Origin: Planctomycetaceae bacterium
Lineage (GTDB): Bacteria > Planctomycetota > Planctomycetia > Pirellulales > UBA1268
DNA: 7,229 nt
Assembly: GCA_003509235.1 (NCBI GenBank)
Contig: DONH01000371.1
Location: 1-7,229, forward strand
Direction of reading: 5' to 3'
A program made the position numbers and the translations under genes. The stretch's first letter is position 1, and the number at the start of each line of letters is the position of its first letter. This document shows positions 1 through 6,117 of this stretch, piece after piece. The notes beneath the pieces were generated by a model. It did not search any database and was not told the DNA's origin. It saw only the letters and a list, made by a program, of their open reading frames with translations.

Positions 1-1017
1 AAGCCATTACTGGGACCAATGGGTGGACCGGCTGATGCTACGGTGATACGCGGAGTGTTGGGCCGACCAAGAGGCATCCTGATAGGCATTGGTCTCCGAC
101 ATCATCTTGGAACCATCAATCCATTTGAAATGGCTGTTGGTGGGATTGTGGAGGCTGTTTCAAACTGCGTAGCATCAGGGGCTGACCCAGAGCGAATTGC
201 GTTGCTTGATAATTTCTGTTGGGGTGACTGCCGTCGACCAGATTCACTTGGAACACTGGTGGAAGCATGTCGTGGTTGTTATGAAGCAGCAGTGACTCTT
301 CAAGCTCCATTTGTAAGCGGTAAAGATAGCCTCAACAACGTCTTTACCTGGAAAGACGAGACAGGTGTCCTCAAAGAGCAATCAATACCACCAACATTGC
401 TTGCCACAGCAATCGGCCAGATAAATGATGTGAGTTTGTGCGTTTCATCAGATTTTAAACGAGCAGGCAATCGAATTGCTATTGTTGGGATTTCAACATC
501 GGAACTTGGTGGTAGTCAACTTGCTGTTAGTGGCCGGGTAGCGGGTGGTGACATTCCCAAACTAAATTTCAAAAATTGCCAGAATGCTTTCAAGAGCATC
601 TACGGATTAAACCAGCAGCAACTAATCGCATCGTGTCACGACCTATCTGATGGAGGGCTTGGGGTAGCTCTAGCTGAGATGGCTATAGGCGGCGGCTTAG
701 GCGCTGACGTAAACCTCGCAAAGGTACCGATCGATGATACTGGAAACCTTGCTAAACCCGATGAACTCATGAGTTTACTACGCGTCGCATGTACTGAAAC
801 GCCTGGACGATTCTTGATAGAAGTCAAGGAAGAGAACGCGTCTGAAGTAGACAGAATACTTCACGGGAGCACGTGGTCGTGGATTGGAAGTGTCACGAAC
901 GACAGTTTGCTTACAATTCGCTGTGGTGAAAATTCAATTGTTAGCCAAACATTGGTTCACAAACTTGCAACCGCATGGCGGGAGCAAAGTACTGCTCAAA
1001 CACACGGCAAGTCTTAA
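1..1017 (+). CDS. purL: Phosphoribosylformylglycinamidine synthase, PurL subunit (3' part, cut at left edge)
   Basis: PurL is the ATP-dependent synthetase subunit that converts FGAR to FGAM, using ammonia delivered by PurQ, in the cytoplasmic de novo purine pathway. The frame is open from base 1, so the visible 338 residues are a C-terminal fragment; the ATG at 19 is internal. Visible family motifs (fragment numbering) are a KPL-G-P-GG-P start of the second half, NPFEMA near 40, LLDNFCWGD at about 68-76, FVSGKDSLNN at about 104-113, ELGGSQL near 168-174 and the glycine-rich SCHDLSDGGLGVALAE at about 211-226. These belong to the second AIRS-like half of PurL (ATP/FGAR site plus C-terminal lid). 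The GKDSLNN form and the long segment after it suggest a longer PurL variant rather than the short Bacillus type, but the missing N-terminus prevents a decision. It ends TAA and is followed after 11 bases by purQ, which supports co-transcription. Identification is firm; exact subtype is inference. Confidence 0.95.
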   Translation, partial: KPLLGPMGGPADATVIRGVLGRPRGILIGIGLRHHLGTINPFEMAVGGIVEAVSNCVASGADPERIALLDNFCWGDCRRPDSLGTLVEACRGCYEAAVTLQAPFVSGKDSLNNVFTWKDETGVLKEQSIPPTLLATAIGQINDVSLCVSSDFKRAGNRIAIVGISTSELGGSQLAVSGRVAGGDIPKLNFKNCQNAFKSIYGLNQQQLIASCHDLSDGGLGVALAEMAIGGGLGADVNLAKVPIDDTGNLAKPDELMSLLRVACTETPGRFLIEVKEENASEVDRILHGSTWSWIGSVTNDSLLTIRCGENSIVSQTLVHKLATAWREQSTAQTHGKS

Positions 1018-1020
1018 GGA
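1016..1020 (+). promoter_or_regulatory. Shine-Dalgarno sequence for purQ
   Basis: AAGGA lies 8 bases before the ATG at 1029 and overlaps the purL stop codon. It fixes the purQ start at 1029 rather than at the in-frame ATG at 975, which lies inside purL and would add 18 residues with no family similarity. The overlap with the upstream stop also favours translational coupling. Confidence 0.7.
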
Positions 1021-1028
1021 AAAACTAT

Positions 1029-1808
1029 ATGCTTTCCCCTCGCGCTCTCATTCTTCGTGGACCGGGTACGAATTGTGACCAAGAAACCGCTTATGCCTTT
1101 GAACGTGCCGGTGGTCATACGAAACGCATGCACGTTCAGGCACTCGCTGAATCCCCTTCTCTTCTGGATGATTTTCAAATTTTTTGTATCCCCGGTGGCT
1201 TTTCATATGGTGATGATATTGCCAGCGGACGAATATTAGCGATTGAATTGACCGAACGTCTCGGTGATACACTCCGTCGCTTTCATGAGAGAGGTGGACT
1301 AATTCTTGGAATTTGCAATGGATTCCAAGTACTCTTGCAAACGGGACTGCTTACTCCCGATTCTGCCCCTAACAAACAAGTCGCCACGCTTGCACAAAAT
1401 GCCTCCGGAAGATTCATTGATTGCTGGGTACGATTACAAGCCACCCCAGGGAACTGTGTCTTTCTTCCTGGACTGAACCACTTTGAATTGCCTGTTGCCC
1501 ACGCCGAGGGACGCTTCACCACTGCTGACAAAACATTCCTCCAGCACCTCGACTCACGTGGCCAATTTGTACTTCACTATGCCGAGAGCAGTGATGGGCA
1601 GCAGACCAACCCAAATGGATCCGAGCAAAACGTAGCTGGCATATGTGATCCAACAGGCCGAATCTTCGGCCTTATGCCACACCCAGAGCGATTCATTGAC
1701 GCGACACAGCACCCCGCCTGGGCGGGCCGAATGGACCCTCATGCTGATGGTGCTGGCTTAACATTTTTTCGCAATGCACTGCGTGTAATAGGAAAAGATT
1801 TAGGTTGA
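1029..1808 (+). CDS. purQ: Phosphoribosylformylglycinamidine synthase, PurQ glutaminase subunit
   Basis: PurQ is the class I glutamine amidotransferase that hydrolyses glutamine and passes ammonia to PurL for FGAM formation. The 259-residue product begins with RALILRGPGTNCDQET, the typical PurQ N-terminus. GGFSYGDDIASGRILA lies at 56-71. The nucleophile elbow GICNGFQ has Cys96 as the predicted catalytic cysteine, and MPHPERF supplies His218 and Glu220 to complete the triad. LPVAHAEGRF at 154-163 and the final DGAGLTFFRNAL also match the family. Length is in the upper range for bacterial PurQ, which are often about 220-260 residues. ATG at 1029 was chosen because of the AAGGA site and because family similarity starts immediately after it. 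It follows purL by 11 bases and is surely part of the same transcript. All key residues are intact, so it should be active. Confidence 0.96.
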   Translation: MLSPRALILRGPGTNCDQETAYAFERAGGHTKRMHVQALAESPSLLDDFQIFCIPGGFSYGDDIASGRILAIELTERLGDTLRRFHERGGLILGICNGFQVLLQTGLLTPDSAPNKQVATLAQNASGRFIDCWVRLQATPGNCVFLPGLNHFELPVAHAEGRFTTADKTFLQHLDSRGQFVLHYAESSDGQQTNPNGSEQNVAGICDPTGRIFGLMPHPERFIDATQHPAWAGRMDPHADGAGLTFFRNALRVIGKDLG

Positions 1809-1883
1809 CCTCGAACGGCTGTTCTTCCTACTCTCTTTTCCTCAACTGGTTCCTTCCCTCAATCTTCTGCTGTCGGATGCGTC
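1809..1883 (+). other. Pyrimidine-rich spacer between purQ and the lipoprotein gene
   Basis: The 75-base gap is strongly C/T-rich from about 1821 to 1873, with few purines and no Shine-Dalgarno sequence in front of the ATG at 1884. A TTGACC overlaps the purQ stop (1805-1810), but I see no matching -10 element at a normal distance. No hairpin with a U-run is visible, so read-through from purQ is possible. The function of the tract is unknown. Confidence 0.4.
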
Positions 1884-2819
1884 ATGGATACTCGGAGTCA
1901 CACTTCCGTTGTCTATCTACAACTTCTGACAACTTTCGTATTCATAATTCTATTTACCAGTGGTTGCCAGACACCGTTTGGTAATAGTTTTCTCACACCA
2001 GCAACAACTGAAGATCTTGAAGAACAATTCAGTGATATTTCAGATCTGTCGGCTTCTAGCAGTCATCTTGAAACCATCCCTCTCGAGTTCACCTTCTTAC
2101 GCTATGCTGAAGAAGATATCGAACTTGGTGATGAACTATGGAACGTTATTGATGAACAATATTTGCCAACAAGTCTTCGCCATCGTCTCAACGGAAACGG
2201 CATCCGTGCTGGTGTTATCCGCGGTGATATCCCTGCCGCATTAGCTAAACGATTTTCTACTACGTTTGATACCACTCAAGGTGAAGCTGACGACAGTCCG
2301 TTAGCGGCCGACAGAACTGTTGTAAAACGTGTGATTCAAACACTTCCAGGTCGTACAAATGAAATCGTTTCAACTCCACGCCTTGAAGAACTCATACTCT
2401 TAGAGCATGACAGTCGGTCGACTGTCGATACTGTGTCGGGCCAAACCTACAGAGATGCCAGCGCAATATTTGATGTCCGAGCGACACCGTCCGCCGATGG
2501 AGGAATCGAAATCGAACTCATACCGCTTATTCGTCACGGACCTATCGAGCGCAACTGGACTGGAGATGATGGTGCCTTTCGTCTCGAAGCCGGTCAACGT
2601 AAAACCGTTATGAACAAGCTGGAATTAAAACTACACCTACCAGCAGACGGCACACTCGTTCTTTCGTCTGTTGGCCCTCCCTCATCCGGACTGGGCGATG
2701 CTTTCTTTCGTGACCCTCAAGGTCGACACGAAGGACGCCGGCTCCTAGCCATACGATCAATGACACGAACAGCTGACCCTATGTTTTCTGAAAATTCAGT
2801 GATTCATTCTAAAAACTGA
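1884..2819 (+). CDS. Putative lipoprotein, planctomycete-type conserved protein of unknown function
   Basis: The 311-residue product starts with a signal peptide: a short N-region with one Arg, a hydrophobic stretch at about 9-25 (VVYLQLLTTFVFIILF), then TSGC with Cys28 as probable lipidation site. The lipobox is imperfect because position -3 is Thr instead of Leu. A Ser/Thr/acidic linker follows to about residue 65. A first conserved block at about 66-125 (LEFTFLRY, ELWNVIDEQYLP, LNGNGIRAGVIRGDIP) and a second at about 185-290 (GGIEIELIPLIRHGP, FRLEAGQRK, LHLPADGTLVLSSVGP) are predicted to be mostly beta. I recall this pattern from planctomycete proteins without assigned function; its second block loosely recalls the beta region of secretins, but that is not strong enough for a name. 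Start choice: the ATG at 1884 is the first that gives a complete signal peptide, although no ribosome binding site is seen. Likely anchored in a membrane and facing the periplasm. Its gene lies 198 bases upstream of a SAF-domain membrane protein on the same strand, so a shared envelope structure is possible. Confidence 0.8.
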   Translation: MDTRSHTSVVYLQLLTTFVFIILFTSGCQTPFGNSFLTPATTEDLEEQFSDISDLSASSSHLETIPLEFTFLRYAEEDIELGDELWNVIDEQYLPTSLRHRLNGNGIRAGVIRGDIPAALAKRFSTTFDTTQGEADDSPLAADRTVVKRVIQTLPGRTNEIVSTPRLEELILLEHDSRSTVDTVSGQTYRDASAIFDVRATPSADGGIEIELIPLIRHGPIERNWTGDDGAFRLEAGQRKTVMNKLELKLHLPADGTLVLSSVGPPSSGLGDAFFRDPQGRHEGRRLLAIRSMTRTADPMFSENSVIHSKN

Positions 2820-2835
2820 CAAAATGGGCAGTTTT
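2812..2835 (+). terminator. Weak stem-loop over the lipoprotein stop codon
   Basis: AAAACTG at 2812-2818 pairs with CAGTTTT at 2829-2835 around a 10-base loop. The stem is A/T-rich and the only T-run lies in its right arm, followed by GGAGG. It would be a poor Rho-independent terminator; it may instead be a chance repeat or an RNA stabiliser at the gene end. Confidence 0.25.
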
Positions 2836-2877
2836 GGAGGTCCAACGGGCTTTCTTTCTGGTGAATTGGTTCGAACG

Positions 2878-2897
2878 TGACATTTATGCCGATGTCA
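2878..2897. repeat. Operator-like inverted repeat upstream of the SAF-domain gene
   Basis: TGACAT (2878-2883) and ATGTCA (2892-2897) form a perfect 6-bp inverted repeat around 8 bases, and one inner G-U pair could extend it in RNA. It lies about 120 bases before the start at 3018. A T6 run at 2910-2915 is 12 bases beyond the repeat, too far for a classical terminator. A dimeric regulator site is possible, but no regulator gene is nearby and a 6-bp repeat can arise by chance. Confidence 0.25.
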
Positions 2898-3017
2898 ATT
2901 CATAAGCAGTTTTTTAATTTCGTTGGTCAAAGACCCGCATGAGATGTATCTCTCTGACTGACGCTGTATTCCAAGAGTCCTGGTGACCAAAAACACTACG
3001 GCCCACAAGGCAAAGCA

Positions 3018-4901
3018 ATGAGTAGCAACGGCACAAAAAAACCTACGAACAAAACGCTTCAGCGACCCAAAGCAAGTACCGTTTTCGCTGCTGCTTTCCT
3101 CGCCGGTGCAGCCGCTGCCGTTGGTGTCAATCGTGCTTTGGATGTCCACATTGCCCAAAACGTACCTCAGGTAGAGAGTGAATCTATTTTCGTTGCTCTT
3201 CGATCTTTGCCGAAAGGTTCACCTGTCACAATCTATGACGTAGCCCTCCGGGATTGGCCGGTTGCCATGCTTCCGACAACGGCATTACGGTCTGATGCCA
3301 CGTTTGATGGAGTAGTGCTTCGTCACCCCCTCCGTGAAGGCCAGCCCGTTCTTTCTCTTCAACTCGCGAAAAGTACCTCTGCACGACAACAGCAAATTGC
3401 ATCTGTAACGCAAGCAACACGAAGAACAAACCAACCACAAAGAACAGCTGCCCCTGCTTTTATTCCTTACACTGCTGCACCGCCAATTCCAGCGACATTA
3501 GCCTCTGCCCAAAAGCAGATGGCCGAACATGCTGCAAAAGATTTAAAAACACCGATGCCGGAACCAAAACAATCAACGCTGGACAGTCAACCAGAGGTTC
3601 AAAAAAACACGTCGATGAAAGACTTTGTAGCCGTCGAGGTAACCGCGGCTTTGGAACAATCAAAGGGTATTCAAGGTACGCTTCCTGAGCCACTTCAAAA
3701 AGAAGAAGGTGAGCGAACAGAAGACGATCTTGTGCTCTCCGAACAAACAGGTGCAGACGAAATGGACCAAAGTACCGAACCACTCCACCAAGTGCTTCCA
3801 TCTGCTTCCGAGAATATAGCAATGGATTCGGCCAAAGTAGTCGAAGAAAAAAGTGATGGCATTGAGAATCCAGTGGAAGAAATTTCTGTAAAAAAGACAG
3901 GAGACGAACTTGCTTCCACACCAGGCATTCAGCCTCATGACAGTCCACTGACTCCAACAGTTGAGGCCGGTGATAAAGCAGTCGAGGCCATATCAGAAGT
4001 CGTGGTAACAGAAGCAGACCCTCTCTCAACACCAACTGAGGAAAAGATTGCGGTAAAGCAAGAAACCACTCCCGAGCAGTCACTCGTAACAACACCTGAT
4101 GCCACTACTTCTCAACAACCTGACATGGTTTCAACAAGTACCAATAGTGGGAATGCTTTAGATACTGAAGCACCTACTTCGGAGAAGCCGACTCTGGCTC
4201 CACCATCAGTAGAACCAGTAGACATAACCCAGTCGATTCTTACTGAGGCAGAAACTCGAAAGAACGCCGCGCAAGACGTCCAACAGAAGTCTTCTGTTGC
4301 TGCCTTGCCACCAAAGCTTTCCCCAACAGTTGCACCAGTTTCATCTACTTCAGGAGGGTCAGCAACAACAAAAGCAAGCCCACAAACAATGAGATATCTC
4401 GTTGTTCCGGAGCGGATTGCAGTTCAGGTTGATCAGGCTTTTACTACCCCACAGCAAGTGACGCCACCTACTCGTCCAGTCAAAGCAGCCCCCCCAGTTC
4501 AAGGCAATAATGTTCAGCCACTGCCAAAGACAACAGCAGCACGAACGAGATCATCTCAACAGACTGTTCTTCAAAAACGCCCGTCGCTAAAAGGATCTGC
4601 TCCTTCTCAATCCGGGCAACTGCAGGCCACAGCAGGAAATGCACCTCGCTCCCAACGAAATCCAAATAGGGAAAGTTCGAGCCAGGTAGCCTCTCGTAAA
4701 CCGGACAAAGGCATGTCAAAAGAGCCCCTTCTACGATCATTTTTTCCGAAAATTTCAGCTGGCCTTAGTGCCGTGGGGCAGGAATGGCGAGGATTTCGAG
4801 ATGGCACAGAAACCCCGGAAGAGGATCCGAACAGTAGCCAGGCAAAGCAGAATGGGTCAAGGCAGCAGCGATCTGCTTCACGCCCTCAACAGGCAAGATA
4901 A
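3018..4901 (+). CDS. CpaB/RcpC-like SAF-domain membrane protein with long disordered tail
   Basis: The 627-residue product has a basic N-terminus (KKPTNKTLQRPK), one transmembrane segment at about 20-39 and then a SAF domain at about 55-117. The SAF region shows IFVALRSLPKGSPVTIYDVA, RDWPVAMLPTTAL and LRHPLREGQPVL, the layout of the Flp pilus assembly protein CpaB/RcpC. By the positive-inside rule the SAF domain should be periplasmic. After about residue 120 the protein is low-complexity, rich in Pro, Thr, Ser, Gln, Glu and Ala, with no cysteine seen. The middle (about 195-360) is acidic, while the part from about 455 is basic. Two islands look ordered: MRYLVVPERIAVQVDQAF at 458-475 and LLRSFFPKISAGLSAVGQEW at 571-590, a likely amphipathic helix. 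CpaB proteins are usually about 250-350 residues with a folded RcpC domain after SAF, which I cannot find here. No other Flp pilus gene is in the window, so a pilus role is not established. The ATG at 3018 has AAGG 7 bases upstream. SAF call good; function uncertain. Confidence 0.8.
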   Translation: MSSNGTKKPTNKTLQRPKASTVFAAAFLAGAAAAVGVNRALDVHIAQNVPQVESESIFVALRSLPKGSPVTIYDVALRDWPVAMLPTTALRSDATFDGVVLRHPLREGQPVLSLQLAKSTSARQQQIASVTQATRRTNQPQRTAAPAFIPYTAAPPIPATLASAQKQMAEHAAKDLKTPMPEPKQSTLDSQPEVQKNTSMKDFVAVEVTAALEQSKGIQGTLPEPLQKEEGERTEDDLVLSEQTGADEMDQSTEPLHQVLPSASENIAMDSAKVVEEKSDGIENPVEEISVKKTGDELASTPGIQPHDSPLTPTVEAGDKAVEAISEVVVTEADPLSTPTEEKIAVKQETTPEQSLVTTPDATTSQQPDMVSTSTNSGNALDTEAPTSEKPTLAPPSVEPVDITQSILTEAETRKNAAQDVQQKSSVAALPPKLSPTVAPVSSTSGGSATTKASPQTMRYLVVPERIAVQVDQAFTTPQQVTPPTRPVKAAPPVQGNNVQPLPKTTAARTRSSQQTVLQKRPSLKGSAPSQSGQLQATAGNAPRSQRNPNRESSSQVASRKPDKGMSKEPLLRSFFPKISAGLSAVGQEWRGFRDGTETPEEDPNSSQAKQNGSRQQRSASRPQQAR

Positions 4902-4917
4902 CAAGATGAGCTATCGT

Positions 4918-5427
4918 TTATCGGGATGGACGGACGAGTCCGGAAATACCGATAAGTCCACAGACCACTCCAACGCCGCTCAAGAGTAAAAGCACCCAGG
5001 AAGCCCCCTGCCTTAGATATGTCTGCTGAGCATATCGTTTTTCAACAACCCACTGGGGGCGCTCTACTGTCGCTTTGGAAAAATGGTTTTTCCACGCATC
5101 GTAGATCTCAGCATTCGTTTTTTTTGCCATTTGCTTACGAATGGCTGCGGCTTGAACCGGTGATTGTGTTGGTAAACGAAGCCAGACACCGGCTGCCATA
5201 AATACGAGAAATGCCACGAATCCAAGAAGAACAAGGGCTTTCGAGCTATTCCACGCTGGGTGCGAACCAGAGTTTTGTTCTTCGACCAGCGGAAGTCTTG
5301 ATAATTCACCGAATTTCGGTACTGCGAGGCGATTACCACATCCACTACAGAAAATCTCCCCACCGGCTTGCCCGGCACGAACGGGCACCATTTCACCGCA
5401 CTGACAGGTTAATTGATATTCTTTCAC
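4918..5427 (-). CDS. Small zinc-ribbon membrane protein, planctomycete-type, unknown function
   Basis: The 169-residue protein begins with a short zinc-ribbon-like module: Cys8 and Cys10 (TCQCG) and Cys27 and Cys30 (CSGCG), spaced CxC-16-CxxC, enough to bind one zinc. A polar linker leads to a transmembrane segment at about 63-83 (ALVLLGFVAFLVFMAAGVWL), a charged, partly helical stretch at about 92-140, and a second transmembrane segment at about 142-164 (ASWVLLLLSGVGVVCGLIG). Both termini are then on the same side, most likely the cytoplasm with the zinc ribbon. I recall similar N-terminal ribbons (M-K-E-Y-L-T-C-C-G pattern) in planctomycete proteins of unknown function. Start is GTG (complement of 5425-5427); the first Met codon inside, residue 13, would remove the CxC pair, so GTG is preferred. 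An AAAGG (complement of 5438-5442) lies about 10 bases upstream, a weak ribosome site. The gene converges on the SAF-protein gene with 16 bases between stops and diverges from rpoD. Confidence 0.8.
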   Translation of the reverse strand: MKEYQLTCQCGEMVPVRAGQAGGEIFCSGCGNRLAVPKFGELSRLPLVEEQNSGSHPAWNSSKALVLLGFVAFLVFMAAGVWLRLPTQSPVQAAAIRKQMAKKTNAEIYDAWKNHFSKATVERPQWVVEKRYAQQTYLRQGASWVLLLLSGVGVVCGLIGISGLVRPSR

Positions 5428-5711
5428 CGGCGAGAAACCTTTGAATTTGCCCGAAGATTCACCACTGTCCTACTGTTTTACCAAAGCTCGTCTCACGACC
5501 GCTACTTTGTGCGCGGTTTGCCATGAGAAAAACTCGCTTTTCAATTTCGAGGACTGCATAATCATATGTCTAGGACGTCAATCAGACCTCCAAAACCTTG
5601 TCTTGGCAACCCTTCACTTCTCCTCGTCGAGAGCAACGAGACGTTCACCAGAAAGATCAGCCCCTTGAAGACATGCCTTGAACGAACCATTCCCGTCCAA
5701 ATCTTGTTTTG

Positions 5712-5728
5712 ACGGCTGATTCAGCCGT
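5712..5728. repeat. Perfect 7-bp hairpin in the intergenic region
   Basis: ACGGCTG, loop ATT, CAGCCGT is a perfect stem with a 3-base loop and is GC-rich in a mostly AT-rich surrounding. After a G-G mismatch, TTT (5708-5710) can pair with AAA (5730-5732) to lengthen it. No immediate U-run follows on either strand, so it is not a standard terminator. It could be a structural element of a small RNA or of a leader. Confidence 0.5.
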
Positions 5729-5766
5729 GAAACTGCGTTTCTTTTGCCCCATCCACCCAGCTCTAC

Positions 5767-5792
5767 CAATCTTCAGAAAATTGAGTTTTTTT
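5767..5792 (+). terminator. Weak terminator-like element with T7 run
   Basis: CAATCTT (5767-5773) can pair with AAAATTG (5777-5783) around a CAG loop with one C-A mismatch, and a run of seven T (5786-5792) follows after AG. The stem is A/T-rich and weak. It would end a plus-strand transcript, but no plus-strand gene lies upstream between 5428 and here, so it makes sense only if a small RNA is transcribed from this region. Confidence 0.25.
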
Positions 5793-6103
5793 ACCCACTG
5801 GACACGGTCGCTACTTGAATCACACTGTCCACCACGCGAATGATGTTCAGGGAAGGTCGAAACAAAAGACATGCCCACCGGATAATACCCTCAAACCCAC
5901 GCTCAATACGATAATATGTTTCCTGCAAACCTTATGATTTTGACCTTACGACACCGCTATTTATCTCCCGCCGATTGTTGTTCCTTTCACCGTTTTATTC
6001 CCATTAGCCCATTCATTCCCTCCATTTCTTGAGCTACCGTCTGGTATCTCGTGAAATGACAACTAGGATTTGGTTACTTTCCGTTTTTCAGTTGTTGGAA
6101 ATT

Positions 6104-6110
6104 AAAGGAG
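6104..6110 (+). promoter_or_regulatory. Strong Shine-Dalgarno sequence deciding the rpoD TTG start
   Basis: AAAGGAG lies 7 bases before the TTG at 6118. An in-frame TAA at 6103-6105 closes the frame just upstream, so the start must lie after it. TTG at 6118 is the only start-like codon at the right distance; the first in-frame ATG is at 6397, inside the conserved region 1.2. Confidence 0.8.
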
Positions 6111-6117
6111 TTCTGAC

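Larger units (their letters stand above)
5428..6117. other. 690-base intergenic region between divergent zinc-ribbon gene and rpoD
   Basis: No open frame here shows recognisable family similarity or a good ribosome site. The region should hold the promoters of both divergent genes. Promoter-like pieces exist but do not make a convincing pair: TTGACC at 5940-5945, GATAAT at 5881-5886 and again at 5910-5915 on the plus strand, and TATGAT on the minus strand (complement of 5561-5566). Small inverted repeats lie at 5498-5517 (ACCGC/GCGGT) and 5623-5640 (CTCGT/ACGAG), besides the hairpin and terminator-like element listed separately. I found no tRNA, SRP RNA or other RNA signature I recognise. The length is generous for two promoters, so an unannotated small RNA or long rpoD leader is possible. 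Confidence 0.6.

Noticed and set aside
975..1028. Longer purQ start at the ATG at 975
   Set aside because: The extra 18 residues overlap the purL end and have no PurQ similarity, while the ATG at 1029 has AAGGA 8 bases upstream.
2866..2880. GGTTCGAAC resembling a tRNA T-loop
   Set aside because: The flanking bases do not form the T-stem and no acceptor or anticodon stem can be built around it.
3460..4095. A 211-codon open frame on the minus strand inside the SAF-protein gene
   Set aside because: It is Leu/Arg-rich and repetitive, as expected from the reverse complement of a Pro/Thr/Ser/Glu/Gln-rich coding region. It has no domain pattern, and the plus-strand gene has a real domain and start.
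4489..4495. C7 run in the SAF-protein tail as a phase-variation tract
   Set aside because: A single 7-base run in a Pro/Ala-rich stretch is expected from codon content, and the frame is intact; no second hallmark of phase variation is present.
4931..4942. CGGAC-GA-GTCCG palindrome near the convergent gene ends as a terminator
   Set aside because: It lies in the coding end of the minus-strand gene, has a 4-bp stem with a tetraloop at best and no U-run on either strand.
5441..5668. A 75-codon plus-strand open frame upstream of rpoD
   Set aside because: No ribosome site, no family resemblance and irregular composition; it overlaps the likely promoter area of the minus-strand gene.
5657..5878. 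A 73-codon minus-strand open frame in the intergenic region
   Set aside because: It starts at GTG with no ribosome site, shows no recognisable motif and spans the hairpin and T-run; a chance frame is more likely, although a small protein cannot be fully excluded.
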